NCBI RefSeq assembly: GCF_900105785.1
Contig: NZ_LT629799.1
Location: forward strand, 1,364,001 to 1,428,000
DNA: 64,000 nucleotides
Direction of reading: 5' to 3'
Origin: Microlunatus sagamiharensis
GTDB taxonomy: Bacteria; Actinomycetota; Actinomycetes; Propionibacteriales; Propionibacteriaceae
Shown here: piece by piece, positions 8,070-17,030 of the stretch
Layout of the letters: every line of letters begins with the position of its first letter
Numbering within the stretch: the stretch's first letter is position 1
Program-made: the position numbers and the translations under genes
Notes under the pieces: generated by a model
What the model saw: only the letters and a program-made list of their open reading frames with translations
Databases searched by the model: none
What the model was told of the DNA's origin: nothing

Positions 8070-9212
8070 ATGAGCAGCGAGCGCAGCACGGTCACCGGGC
8101 CCTCCGAGCGCCGGACGATCGTCTACGACTCGTTCGGCGGTCGCTACAGCGACAACGCCCGTGCGCTCTACCGCTGGATGCGCGACCGCGTCCCGGCCGA
8201 GCACGTCTGGCTCGCCCACCCCGCGCACCAGGCGGCCTTCCCGCCCGGCGTGCGCACGGTGCCGTATGGCTCGCCCGCGTCGGTGGACGTGCTGGAGTCG
8301 GCCGACCTCGTGCTCGCCAACACCCACATCGAGATCGAGTGGACGAAGCGGCCCGGCGCGACCTACCTGCAGATGTGGCACGGGACGCCGCTCAAGACGG
8401 TGCACCGCGACGTCCGCTGGGCGCCCGAGGGGCGGCTGGACTGGCTCGACCTCGACGTCGACCGCTGGGACTACCTGCTCTCGCCGAGCCCCGCGAGCAC
8501 GCCCCGGCTGCGCAGCGCCTTCCGCTGGGAGGGCGAGGTCCTCGAGCTGGGCTACCCCCGCAACGACGTGCTGCAGGCGCCGCGCGTCGACGAGGTGCGC
8601 GCGCGGGTCCGCGCCCAGCTCGGGCTCGCCCCCGACGAGACGGTCGTGCTGTACGCGCCCACCTTCCGCGACCGCTTCTTCGCCGACCCCTCGGCGCCGC
8701 CGCTCGAGCTGTCGCTCGACGTGCCCAAGCTCGCGGCCGACCTCGGGCCCGGCGTGCGGCTGCTGACCCGCGTGCACTACTTCATGACCGACCGGCTCGC
8801 GCCGATCGACGTGCCCGGGGTCGTGGACGTGTCCTGGCACCCCGACATCGCCGAGCTCTACGCCGCCGCCGACGTGCTCGTCACCGACTACTCCTCCTCG
8901 ATGTTCGACTTCGCGGTCACCGGCAAGCCGCTGGTCTTCTACGCCTACGACCTGCCGACCTACCGCGACGTCGACCGCGGCTTCTACTTCGACCTCGAGC
9001 CGGTCGCGCCCGGCCCGGTCGTGACCACGCAGAACGCGCTGACCAAGGCGCTGCGCGACCTGCCCGGCGTGCGCCACGCCTACGCCAAGCGCTACCGCCG
9101 CTTCCAGCAGACGTACACGCCGCTGGACGACGGTCACGCGACCAAGCGGGTGGGCCGCTTCCTGCAGCGCGAGGTGCTCGCGCGGCGCGACGAGCTGCTC
9201 ACCGGCGCCTGA
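8070..9212 (+). CDS. CDP-glycerol glycerophosphotransferase (TagF-like)
   Basis: 380 aa with ATG at 8070. The protein matches the Glyphos_transf (TagB/TagF) family: YSDNARALYRWM near the start, LQMWHGTPLKTV around residue 110, GYPRND around residue 165, VLYAPTFRD, and VTDYSSSMFDFA near residue 275. These enzymes move glycerol- or ribitol-phosphate from CDP donors to wall teichoic acid or other glycopolymers on the cytoplasmic face. The length suits a single-domain enzyme without the N-terminal glycosyltransferase of large TagF proteins. It starts about 200 bp from the divergent membrane-protein gene, so its promoter should lie in 7872-8069. Confidence 0.9.
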   Translation: MSSERSTVTGPSERRTIVYDSFGGRYSDNARALYRWMRDRVPAEHVWLAHPAHQAAFPPGVRTVPYGSPASVDVLESADLVLANTHIEIEWTKRPGATYLQMWHGTPLKTVHRDVRWAPEGRLDWLDLDVDRWDYLLSPSPASTPRLRSAFRWEGEVLELGYPRNDVLQAPRVDEVRARVRAQLGLAPDETVVLYAPTFRDRFFADPSAPPLELSLDVPKLAADLGPGVRLLTRVHYFMTDRLAPIDVPGVVDVSWHPDIAELYAAADVLVTDYSSSMFDFAVTGKPLVFYAYDLPTYRDVDRGFYFDLEPVAPGPVVTTQNALTKALRDLPGVRHAYAKRYRRFQQTYTPLDDGHATKRVGRFLQREVLARRDELLTGA

Positions 9213-9256
9213 GTCCTGTCGGAGGGTCCGCCTAGGTTGTGCGGCGTGAGGCGAGG

Positions 9257-12200
9257 GTGAGCGCGGTCGGGCTCGGCGACGTGCTCGCCCTGCTGCGCCG
9301 CGATGCCGCCTTCGACCCGGGGACGCGCCGTCGCGGGCAGGAGTACGCCGCGGAGGGCCGGGTCGGGCACCTCTCGCACGAGTGGGACGGCGGCTCGCTC
9401 TTCGCCTCCGGGCTCGTCTCCGGCACGGTCGGCTACCGCGCCTCGATCGTCGCCGAGCGCACCGGCCCGGCCCAGGTCGAGCTCCGGACCAGCTGCACCT
9501 GCCCGGTCGCCTTCGACTGCAAGCACGTCTTCGCCCTCGTCTGCGCGCTCACGGAGTCGATGACCTCGCCCGGGCGCCCCGACTGGCGCGCCGTCCTCGA
9601 CGACGTGCTCGACGAGGTCGCGGCCCGCAGCGCCGACGCGCCGGAGCTGGTCCCGCTCGGCGTCGAGCTCGTCCTGCCCAAGGCGGCGCCCCGCAGCCGC
9701 TGGGGCCCGGCGCAGCCGTCGCTGCGGCTCTGGGTCCGCCCGGTCCGCGGCGGCCGGAACGGCCGGTGGGTCCGCAAGGGCGCCGAGTGGTCGCGGATCG
9801 GGAACGACCCGTACGCCCCGGCCTGGAGCCGGGCCCCGGCGCCGCCCGAGGCCGACCCGCGGGACCTGGCCGTGCTGGCCGAGCTCAAGACCGCGCTGCT
9901 CGGCCCCCGGAGCCACCTCGGCTCGAGCGGCGACGCCCTCGACCTGCACACCGCCGGCGCGGGCGTGTGGCCCGCGCTGCGGCACGCCGTCGAGCGCGGG
10001 ATGCCGCTCGTCGCCTCCGAGCCCGAGGTCGGGGTCCGGCTCGCGACGGGTGCCGCCGAGGTCGGGGTCGACGTGCGCCGTGACGACGGCGAGGTGGTCG
10101 TCAGCGCCGGCCTCGTCGTCGAGGAGCGTGCGTACGTGGCGTCCGACGTGGCGCTGGTGGGCGAGCCGCCGCACGGCGTCGTCGTCCGGCAGCGGACGGG
10201 GGAGACGACGACGGGGCTGGTCCTTGCCCCGCTCGGGGCACCGGTGCCCTCCTCGGTCCGGGCCTGGCTCGGGACCGGGCAGGACCTCCGCGTGGCCGCC
10301 GACGCCGCCCCCGAGCTCGTGGGGGAGTACCTCCCGGCCCTCGCGGCCTCCGTCGCCGTGACGTCGCGGGACGGTTCGGTGGACATCCCCGGGCCGGCCG
10401 TGGTCACGCTGCGCGGCGAGGTCACCTGGGACGACGACGGCCTGGTCGAGCTCGCGTGGCGCTGGCTCTACCGCCGCGGCGACGACGCCCAGCAGTTCGC
10501 GGTGGACGAGGGACCCGACTCCGTCCGCGGCTGGCGCGACCGCGCCGCCGAGGCCGCGCTCGTCGAGCGGCTGCACACCGACGACGAGCTGGACGCGCTG
10601 CTCGGCCTGGGCCTGCGCGGCCCCGGCACGCTGAGCGCGGGGGTGCGGCTGCGCGGCGCCGAGGCGATGCACTTCGCCCAGCGCGACCTGCCCCGGCTGC
10701 GGGCGCACCCCGACGTCGAGATCCTCACCAACGGCGCGCCGCCGCAGTTCCGCGAGGTGACGGGCGTGCCGCAGGTGCAGTTCCACCCGCGCGGCGCGGC
10801 CGAGCGCAAGGACCGCACCGACTGGCTCGACCTCGAGGTCCTCGTGTCGGTCGAGGACGACGAGCTGGGCACGGTGTGGCTCGGGCTGCCGACCGTGCTG
10901 ACCGCGCTCGCCACGGGCCAGACCGTGGTGATGCTGCACAAGAACGCGTACGTGGACCTCGACCGGCCCGAGCTCGACCGCCTCGCCCGGCTCGTCACCG
11001 AGGCGCGGGCCTTCTCCGACCGGCGCTCGGCCCGGCGGCGGGCCCGCGACGCCGACGACGGCGAGGCCGACCAGGAGCTCGGCGACGACGTCGTGCGGCT
11101 CAACCGCCAGGCGCACGGGCTGCTGGCCGAGGTGGACGAGATCGGCGCGACGCAGGGCCAGCTGCGCGAGTGGGCCGCGGCGTCAGGCGCGCTGCGGCGG
11201 CTGGCCCGGAGCGAGGCGGAGCTGCCCACCGAACCGCTGCCCGACGGCCTGCGGGCGACCCTGCGTCCCTACCAGCACGACGGCTACCAGTGGCTCACCT
11301 TCCTGCGTCGTCACGGGCTCGGTGGTGTCCTCGCCGACGACATGGGCCTGGGCAAGACCGTGCAGACCCTGGCGATGATCGCCCGCGCCCGCGAGGAGAC
11401 GAACGGCGCGAGCGGGGACGCAGCGCCGCGCCCGCCCTTCCTCGTGGTCGTGCCGTCCAGCGTCGTCGGCACCTGGGTGTCCGAGGCGGAGCGCTTCACG
11501 CCGGGGCTGCGGGTCGTGAGCGTCACCAGCTCGGCGACGGGGCGAGGGTTCTCGGTCGGCTCCCTCGCCGACCACCCCACCCCTCCGGACGTGGTCGTCA
11601 CCACCTACACGCTGCTGCGGCTGGAGGCGGACGCGTACGCGGCCGTGCGCTGGTCCGGGCTGGTGCTCGACGAGGCGCAGGCGGTGAAGAACCACCGCAG
11701 CAAGACCTGGGCGGCGCTGCGCGACGTGGAGGCGGACTGCCGCTTCGCCATCACGGGCACGCCGCTGGAGAACAACCTGATGGAGCTGTGGTCGATCCTG
11801 TCGCTGGCGGCGCCGGGGCTGTTCCCGTACGCCGAGGCGTTCCGCACGACGGTGGCGCAGCCGATCGAGCAGCAGGCCGACCCCGACGCCCTCCCGGCCC
11901 TGCTGCGGAAGATCAAGCCGGTCGTGCTGCGGCGGACGAAGGAGCTCGTCGCCGCCGAGCTGCCGCCCAAGCAGGTGCAGGTCGTCGAGGTGGAGCTGTC
12001 GGCGCAGCACCGCCGCGTCTACGACACGCACCTGGCGCGGGAGCGGCAGCGGCTGCTCAAGCTCCTCGACGACCCCGACGGGCTCGAGCAGAACCGCATC
12101 ACGATCCTCGCCTCGCTCACCCGGCTCCGGCAGCTCGCGCTCGACCCCGCCCTGGTCGACCCGGTGCACGAGGGCGTCGGGTCGGCCAAGCTCGACGAGC

Positions 12201-12685
12201 TGGTCGAGCGCCTCAACGAGCTCGCGGCGGAGGGGCACCGGGCGCTGGTGTTCAGCCAGTTCACGCGCTTCCTGGCCCGGCTGCGCCACCGCCTGGACGA
12301 GCGCGGGACCCCGTACGCCTACCTGGACGGCAGCACGACGCGGCGCAGCGAGGTCGTCGAGGACTTCCGGCGGGGGAGCGCGCCGGTGTTCCTGATCAGC
12401 CTCAAGGCCGGCGGCGTCGGGCTCAACCTCACCGAGGCCGACTACGTCTTCGTCCTCGACCCCTGGTGGAACCCGGCCGTCGAGGCCCAGGCGATCGACC
12501 GCACCCACCGCATCGGCCAGACCCGTCCGGTCAACGTCTACCGGCTGGTGAGCGCGGGCACCGTCGAGCAGAAGGTCGTCGAGCTGTCGGCCCGCAAGGC
12601 GGCCCTCTTCGCGAGCGTGCTCGACGGCGAGGTCGCGCTCGGCACCACGGTCACCGCCCGCGACCTCGCCGCGCTCGTCGAGTAG
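9257..12685 (+). CDS. SWIM zinc-finger SNF2-family helicase
   Basis: 1142 aa from the chosen GTG; an earlier in-frame GTG at 9239 is possible, but GAGG sits 5 bases before 9257. Residues 80-90 form a SWIM zinc finger (C-x-C-x5-C-x-H). A long bacterial SNF2-associated region follows. The ATPase core begins near residue 690 with LADDMGLGKTVQTLA, has DEAQ in place of DEAH near 805, and GTPLENN. The second RecA lobe shows VFSQFTRFL, KAGGVGLNLTEAD and QAIDRTHRIGQTRPV. Such RapA/HepA-like translocases remodel protein-nucleic acid complexes; the specific role is unknown. It is a stand-alone gene between convergent or independent neighbours, not part of the downstream island. Confidence 0.92.
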   Translation: MSAVGLGDVLALLRRDAAFDPGTRRRGQEYAAEGRVGHLSHEWDGGSLFASGLVSGTVGYRASIVAERTGPAQVELRTSCTCPVAFDCKHVFALVCALTESMTSPGRPDWRAVLDDVLDEVAARSADAPELVPLGVELVLPKAAPRSRWGPAQPSLRLWVRPVRGGRNGRWVRKGAEWSRIGNDPYAPAWSRAPAPPEADPRDLAVLAELKTALLGPRSHLGSSGDALDLHTAGAGVWPALRHAVERGMPLVASEPEVGVRLATGAAEVGVDVRRDDGEVVVSAGLVVEERAYVASDVALVGEPPHGVVVRQRTGETTTGLVLAPLGAPVPSSVRAWLGTGQDLRVAADAAPELVGEYLPALAASVAVTSRDGSVDIPGPAVVTLRGEVTWDDDGLVELAWRWLYRRGDDAQQFAVDEGPDSVRGWRDRAAEAALVERLHTDDELDALLGLGLRGPGTLSAGVRLRGAEAMHFAQRDLPRLRAHPDVEILTNGAPPQFREVTGVPQVQFHPRGAAERKDRTDWLDLEVLVSVEDDELGTVWLGLPTVLTALATGQTVVMLHKNAYVDLDRPELDRLARLVTEARAFSDRRSARRRARDADDGEADQELGDDVVRLNRQAHGLLAEVDEIGATQGQLREWAAASGALRRLARSEAELPTEPLPDGLRATLRPYQHDGYQWLTFLRRHGLGGVLADDMGLGKTVQTLAMIARAREETNGASGDAAPRPPFLVVVPSSVVGTWVSEAERFTPGLRVVSVTSSATGRGFSVGSLADHPTPPDVVVTTYTLLRLEADAYAAVRWSGLVLDEAQAVKNHRSKTWAALRDVEADCRFAITGTPLENNLMELWSILSLAAPGLFPYAEAFRTTVAQPIEQQADPDALPALLRKIKPVVLRRTKELVAAELPPKQVQVVEVELSAQHRRVYDTHLARERQRLLKLLDDPDGLEQNRITILASLTRLRQLALDPALVDPVHEGVGSAKLDELVERLNELAAEGHRALVFSQFTRFLARLRHRLDERGTPYAYLDGSTTRRSEVVEDFRRGSAPVFLISLKAGGVGLNLTEADYVFVLDPWWNPAVEAQAIDRTHRIGQTRPVNVYRLVSAGTVEQKVVELSARKAALFASVLDGEVALGTTVTARDLAALVE

Positions 12686-12714
12686 GCCGGGTCCCTCCTC
12701 CTGCTCAGCCTCGG

Positions 12715-13575
12715 TCAGCCCTCGTCGAGGGCGTCGTGCCAGGAGTGGCTCGGCGTCCAGCCGAAGAGCTCGCGCATCCTCGTGCAGTCGAAGGCCGATG
12801 CGTGGTCGTCGTGGTCGGGCGCGACGCGGTCGTAGCCGTCGTAGTGCTCGGCCATCAGCTCGCGCAAGCCGCGCCGGGCCCGGGTGTCGGCCGCCGCGAC
12901 CAGGCAGACCTCGTGCCCGGTGCTGCTGCCCTCGAGGGCCGCGCGGTAGGCGGTGCCGACGTCGCGGGCGTCGACGTAGCTCCAGAAGTTCGCGCTGGAC
13001 AGGCTCGGGTCGTCCCACTCGTCGCGGAACCGCGCGTAGCCGTCCGGGTCGATCACGTTGTTGATCCGCAGCCCCACCCACGCCGTCGAGGGGCTCGCGA
13101 GGACCAGCGAGTCCGCGACCACCTCGCTGATGTACTTGCTGAGGGCGTACGCGTTGGGCGACGGCCGGCGCTCGGACTCGTCGAACGGGATCCGCTCCGG
13201 CACGACTCCGTCGGTGAGCAGCCCGGTCGCCATCTCGCTCGAGGCGTAGACGACGCGGGGAACCCGCAGGTCGCCGGCCGCCTGCAGCAGGTTGTGCGCG
13301 CTGACGACGTTGTTGTCGAAGACGCTGACGCGGGGGTGGCCGGTCGGGGAGGGGTTGGCCGCGAGGTGCGCCACGCCGTCGGGACGGTACTGGGCCAGCG
13401 CGTCGTACACCTGCCCCGCGTCGGTCAGGTCGACCTGGCAGAACTCGCCGGGCAGCGCGAGCGCGGCCGGCGGCGGCGCCAGGTCGAGGTTCACGACCTC
13501 GTGCCCCGCCCCGGCGAGGTCGCGCACGACCCAGCGTCCCGCACGTCCGTTGCCACCGGTCACGACGACTCTCAT
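12715..13575 (-). CDS. NAD-dependent epimerase/dehydratase family protein
   Basis: 286 aa extended SDR. The N terminus has the TGGNGRAGRWV dinucleotide motif (TGxxGxxG) followed by NLDLA, suggesting NAD. The catalytic YALSKYISE (Tyr-x-x-x-Lys) is near residue 145, preceded by YASSEM. VDARDVGTAYRAALE is typical of the C-terminal substrate region. Enzymes of this family epimerise or dehydrate nucleotide sugars, or reduce related substrates; the exact substrate is not visible. Its stop is 29 bp from the end of the convergent helicase gene, and its start is about 115 bp from the divergent esterase gene. Confidence 0.88.
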   Translation of the reverse strand: MRVVVTGGNGRAGRWVVRDLAGAGHEVVNLDLAPPPAALALPGEFCQVDLTDAGQVYDALAQYRPDGVAHLAANPSPTGHPRVSVFDNNVVSAHNLLQAAGDLRVPRVVYASSEMATGLLTDGVVPERIPFDESERRPSPNAYALSKYISEVVADSLVLASPSTAWVGLRINNVIDPDGYARFRDEWDDPSLSSANFWSYVDARDVGTAYRAALEGSSTGHEVCLVAAADTRARRGLRELMAEHYDGYDRVAPDHDDHASAFDCTRMRELFGWTPSHSWHDALDEG

Positions 13576-13689
13576 GGTCGCGACCCTGGCACACCGGGCG
13601 GCCCGTGCTTGGCGCGTGCTCAGCGGGGAGCCCCACGCTCTGCTCGTCCCCGGGGCGCCCGGCGACCGCAGGTGAGGAGCAGAGGACCG

Positions 13690-14835
13690 ATGAGCCTGAT
13701 CAGCTGGCAGTTCCCGACCCTGGTCGGGGTGGTGACGCTGATCGCCTTCGTCGGCCTGCTCGTGCTGTGGCCGCGGCTCGCGCGCAACGGCGTCGGGGCC
13801 GTCGCGGGACGGATCGGGCTGGTGCTGCTGGTGAACGTGCTGGTGGTGCTGCTGGCCGGCGTGCTCCTGAACCGCCAGTTCCTCTTCTACGCGAGCTGGA
13901 CCGACCTGGCCAACAGCTTCGGCGCGACGCCGAAGCAGGCGTCGATCGACAAGGGCGGCAACGCGGCCGGGGCGGCCGCGGTCCGGCTGCCCGCGCGCCA
14001 GGGCCGCTCGATCACCGCGACACCGCCACGGCAGCTGCCGGCGCTGCCGGGCCCCGGCTCGCGCTTTACCTACACGGTCAAGGGCCGGGACAGCGGGATC
14101 ACCAGCACGGTGGTCGTCCAGCTGCCGCCCGGCTACGACCCGGGCTCCGGCCGGCGCTACCCGGTGCTGGAGACCTTCCAGGGCTACCCGGGCCAGCCGA
14201 CCCAGTGGCTCGACGTCCTCCACCTCGACCAGGCGGTCGACCAGGCGTCCGCGAGCGGTGCGCTGGTCGCACCGATCATCGTGTCCCCGCAGACGGAGGT
14301 GCCGGTCGGCGTGGACTCCGAGTGCGTCGACGGCGGCGGGAGCAACCCGAAGGTCGAGACGTGGCTGACCACCGACGTGCCCAACTGGGTGGTGACGCAC
14401 TTCGCGGTGCGGACCGACCGGCAGTCCTGGGCGACGATCGGGCTGTCGGCGGGCGGCTGGTGCGCGGCGATGGCCGCGATGCGGCACCCCGGGACCTACG
14501 CGGCCGCCGTCGTCATGGCCGGCTACTTCACGCCCTGGTTCGGCCCGTACTACCGCCCGTTCGAGCCGCGGAGCGCGCTGGGCCGGGAGTACGACCTGCT
14601 CAGGCTGGCGCGCAAGGACCCGCCGCCGGTGGCGATCTGGCTGGAGACCTCGCACGCCGACCGGGACTCCTACTCGACGTCGGCGGTGTTCCTGCGCGAC
14701 GTGCGCCGTCCCACGGCGGTCAGCGCGACCGTCCTGCAGAACGCGGGGCACCGGATGAGCGTCTGGGTGGCCGAGCTGCCGGGGGCGCTGACCTGGCTCG
14801 GGCGCGACGTGCCGGGCTTCAGGCCGGGCGGGTAG
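13690..14835 (+). CDS. Membrane-anchored alpha/beta-hydrolase esterase (antigen 85-like fold)
   Basis: 381 aa with a strong GAGGAGCAGAGG purine tract before the ATG at 13690. Two hydrophobic helices occupy residues about 8-28 and 38-58, so the catalytic part is likely outside the membrane. The rest resembles the esterase D/antigen-85 family: VVQLPPGYDP, YPVLETFQGYPG, the nucleophile elbow GLSAGGWCA (Ser about residue 255), and a late His in QNAGHRMSVW. Such proteins hydrolyse esters or transfer acyl groups in the envelope. The acidic residue of the triad is not fixed by eye. A perfect hairpin terminator lies after the stop, just before the island boundary. Confidence 0.85.
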   Translation: MSLISWQFPTLVGVVTLIAFVGLLVLWPRLARNGVGAVAGRIGLVLLVNVLVVLLAGVLLNRQFLFYASWTDLANSFGATPKQASIDKGGNAAGAAAVRLPARQGRSITATPPRQLPALPGPGSRFTYTVKGRDSGITSTVVVQLPPGYDPGSGRRYPVLETFQGYPGQPTQWLDVLHLDQAVDQASASGALVAPIIVSPQTEVPVGVDSECVDGGGSNPKVETWLTTDVPNWVVTHFAVRTDRQSWATIGLSAGGWCAAMAAMRHPGTYAAAVVMAGYFTPWFGPYYRPFEPRSALGREYDLLRLARKDPPPVAIWLETSHADRDSYSTSAVFLRDVRRPTAVSATVLQNAGHRMSVWVAELPGALTWLGRDVPGFRPGG

Positions 14836-14879
14836 GACGAGCGTCACACCGTCGCGTCCCCGCCGAGCCCGGGGACGAC

Positions 14880-14910
14880 GAAGGCCCCCGGAGGATCTCC
14901 GGGGGCCTTC
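14880..14910. terminator. Perfect 14-bp stem hairpin at the island boundary
   Basis: GAAGGCCCCCGGAG pairs perfectly with CTCCGGGGGCCTTC around a 3-nt loop (GAT). It ends three bases before the left 50-bp repeat. It probably ends the esterase transcript and was the original terminator of the leftward tRNA-Val(GAC) gene before the island separated them. Confidence 0.8.
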
Positions 14911-14913
14911 GTG

Positions 14914-14963
14914 CTCGTGGGCGATACTGGGATCGAACCAGTGACCTCTTCCGTGTCAGGGAA
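14914..14963 (-). repeat. attL: 50-bp copy of tRNA-Val(GAC) 3' end
   Basis: This segment is base-for-base identical to 29864-29913, then the two diverge (TAGCCC here, GCGCGC in the real tRNA). It contains the acceptor 3' strand, T arm, variable region and the anticodon-arm 3' side but lacks the D arm and 5' acceptor, so it cannot fold into a tRNA. Confidence 0.88.
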
Positions 14964-15057
14964 TAGCCCGCGGCACCCGCCGCGGCGTGGCCGGCAGACC
15001 AGCAATCGCTCTTCAGTCGGAAGCGCAATGTTGAACGACATGCTTTGGACAGGGCGA

Positions 15058-15080
15058 CCAGCAATCCGACCAGCAACCAG
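15058..15080 (+). repeat. CCAGCAA-type arm repeat, left end of island
   Basis: A 23-bp sequence made of two CCAGCAA units; it matches 29775-29797 at 21 of 23 positions in the same orientation. A further single CCAGCAATCG occurs at 14999-15008. Lying just inside each attachment repeat, these may be arm-type integrase binding sites; this role is inferred from position only. Confidence 0.5.
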
Positions 15081-15756
15081 CGCTTAGCGTTTGAGCGATT
15101 GCTAGCGCCTTGCGGCCGCGCAGACACTGACGGCACGATTCGCGGTCTTTAGCACTCGCACGATCTAGCGGGGAAACCCGTCCGCGCAGTAGATCGTCAT
15201 CCGCGCAGTCGGGAGTCCTGCAGCGGCCGGGTGCAACCCGTGTCCCATGTCGGAAGTGGCGGTCGGCCGCTCGATGTCGGTCCCCGTTAGCGGGTGTGAG
15301 GCGCGCATTGGCGGGCGGTTAGATGAGCAGAAGAGCTCGCGCGGTAGCCGAAGCGGCGCTTGCAGCCGACCGACGCCGCGAGGTCCTTCGCTGACTGGAG
15401 AGCACTGGCTTGGCGCCACCGACGTCGACGGGTGCGGGGGTGAGCGGGCTGAAAACGGGTCTGGCGCCGCCCGGCAGCGTGAGCCGGGGCCGGCCGATGA
15501 ACTGATCTCGCACCCGAGGAAGGCGCCCGAACGGTTGAAAACGTGTTCGGTGGGCGGACGGGTGCGACGGTGGGGTCAGGCTCGGTGACGGGCTCGACTG
15601 AGACCACGCTGCTGGCCCTGCGTGATGTTTAGCGGAGCACCTCGAGGTCGAGATGTCGGACGCGGACCAGCAACAGCGCGGCGCAACACAGTCGGTCGGG
15701 CGGTCCGGGTCCACCGAACCTACGGCTAGATGTACCGGGTCATGAGGTTGGTGACC
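15081..15756. other. Gene-poor island segment
   Basis: I see no convincing coding frame, RNA gene or strong hairpin here. The open frames that cross it lack codon bias and recognisable motifs. The base composition is less extreme than in the flanking chromosome. It may be decayed DNA, perhaps the place where a lost integrase gene once lay. Confidence 0.5.
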
Positions 15757-15804
15757 GGGACTGCTGCACGAGTAGGTGACGGGACTGCTGCACGAGTAGG
15801 TGAC
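15757..15804 (+). repeat. Tandem duplicate of the IS left inverted repeat
   Basis: A 24-bp unit beginning GGGACTGCTGCACG and ending GTGAC is present twice head to tail (15757-15780 and 15781-15804), perfectly conserved. The same 24 bp is found inverted once at 17031-17054. The second copy is the likely functional left end; the extra copy is unusual. Confidence 0.85.
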
Positions 15805-15840
15805 ATCTGATCTGTGGTGCCGGAAGGCGCCGCTGGAAGG

Positions 15841-16137
15841 ATGTTGCTCGTGCCCAGACCGCACCCTCAGGAGTTCCGCGACGATGTCGTGGCGGTGGCT
15901 CGTCGTGGTGATGCCCCGCTGGCCCAGGTCGCGAAGGACTTCGGCATCAGCGAGTCGTGCCTGCGCAACTGGCTGCGCCGTGCTGATGTCGACGACGGCC
16001 ACCGGCCGGGGACGACGTCGCAGGAGTCGGCCGAGATCCGCGACCTGCGGCGCCGACTGCGCCTGGTCGAGCAGGAGAACGAGGTCCTGCGCCGAGCGGC
16101 GGCCTACCTGTCGCAGGCGAACCTGCCGGGAAAATGA
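15841..16137 (+). CDS. IS3-family transposase OrfA
   Basis: 98 aa from ATG 15841; GTG at 15850 is better spaced from the GGAAGG at 15835 and could be the real start, and upstream GTGs at 15814 and 15817 are also in frame. It has a helix-turn-helix of the transposase_8 type: PQEFRDDVVAVARRG, then LAQVAKDFGISESCLRNWL. A leucine-zipper-like segment (RDLRRRLRLVEQENEVLRRA) follows, which in this family mediates multimerisation. OrfA binds the inverted repeats. The stop TGA overlaps the ATG of orfB, preceded by a frameshift heptamer. Confidence 0.88.
   Translation: MLLVPRPHPQEFRDDVVAVARRGDAPLAQVAKDFGISESCLRNWLRRADVDDGHRPGTTSQESAEIRDLRRRLRLVEQENEVLRRAAAYLSQANLPGK
16128..16134 (+). other. Programmed -1 frameshift heptamer of the IS
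   Basis: G GGA AAA in the orfA frame fits the X XXY YYZ slippery pattern and lies directly before the orfA stop. A -1 slip here would read straight into the orfB ATG at 16134 and give the OrfAB fusion transposase used by IS3 elements. Confidence 0.75.
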
Positions 16138-17021
16138 TGTACCCGCTCGTGCGTGAGCTCGCCGGCGACGGGATCCCCGTCGCGGTGACGTGCCGGGTCC
16201 TCAAGCTCGCCCGTCAGCCCTACTACCGCTGGCTTAGCCGTCCGGTCAGCGACACGGATCTCGCCGAGGCCTACCTGGCCGACGCACTGTTCGACGCCCA
16301 CCGCGACGACCCCGAGTTCGGTTACCGCCTCCTCGCCGACGAAGCCCGCGCCGCGGGTCAGCAGGGCTGCGACCGGCGGGTCTGGCGGATCTGCAACCGG
16401 CAGGGCTGGTGGAGCTCGTTCGGCCGCCGCGGCAGGCGCGGCAAGGGCGGGCGTCCTGGTCCTCCGGCTCACGACGACAAGGTGAAGCGCGACTTCACCG
16501 CGTCGGCGCCGAACCGGCTGTGGCTGACCGACATCACCGAGCACCCGACCGGTAAGGGCAAGCTCTACCTCTGCGCGGTCAAGGACGTCTTCTCCGGACG
16601 GATCGTGGGCTACTCGATCAGCGACCGGATGAAGGCGCGGCTCGCGGTCGACGCTGTCGCCAGCGCCGTCGCCCGACGCGGCGGCAGCTCTGTTGTCGCA
16701 GGCTGCGTGATCCACAGCGACCGCGGCTCGCAGTTCCGCTCGAGGAAGTTTCTCACCGAGCTACGCCGCCACGACCTGGTCGGATCGATGGGCCAGGTCG
16801 GCGCCGCCGGCGACAACGCCGCCATGGAGTCGTTCTTCGCGCTGCTGCAGAACAACGTCCTCGACGGGCGCCGCTGGGCCACCCGCCACGAGCTGCGCAT
16901 CGCCATCGTGACCTGGATCGAACGGACCTACCACCGCCGACGGCGTCAGGTCCGTCTCGGTCGATTGACCCCGATCGAGTACGAAGCCATGATGATCAAA
17001 CCCCAGGCCCTCGCCGCCTGA
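16134..17021 (+). CDS. IS3-family transposase OrfB (DDE integrase core)
   Basis: 295 aa. An N-terminal HTH_21-like segment (FDAHRDDPEFGYRLLADEAR) precedes the rve core. The catalytic acids are visible: Asp in WLTDITE, Asp in VIHSDRGSQF, and Glu in NAAMESFFALLQ. The C terminus ends with LTPIEYE as in many IS3 OrfB proteins. It catalyses strand transfer when fused to OrfA by frameshifting. It is intact, with no internal stop, so the copy may still be active. It overlaps orfA by 4 bases. Confidence 0.92.
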   Translation: MMYPLVRELAGDGIPVAVTCRVLKLARQPYYRWLSRPVSDTDLAEAYLADALFDAHRDDPEFGYRLLADEARAAGQQGCDRRVWRICNRQGWWSSFGRRGRRGKGGRPGPPAHDDKVKRDFTASAPNRLWLTDITEHPTGKGKLYLCAVKDVFSGRIVGYSISDRMKARLAVDAVASAVARRGGSSVVAGCVIHSDRGSQFRSRKFLTELRRHDLVGSMGQVGAAGDNAAMESFFALLQNNVLDGRRWATRHELRIAIVTWIERTYHRRRRQVRLGRLTPIEYEAMMIKPQALAA

Positions 17022-17030
17022 ACTCGACTG

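Noticed and set aside
14914-14963. A second tRNA-Val gene at the left island end
   Set aside because: Only the 3' 46 nt are present; no D arm or 5' acceptor strand follows, so it is an attachment-site remnant.
14999-15090. CRISPR-like repeats (CCAGCAA units)
   Set aside because: Units are short and irregularly spaced with no spacers of constant length and no cas genes; better explained as integrase arm sites.
15319-16002. Minus-strand 227-aa frame as an integrase remnant
   Set aside because: No tyrosine recombinase residues (Arg-His-x-x-Arg, Tyr) and it runs into the IS orfA region antisense.
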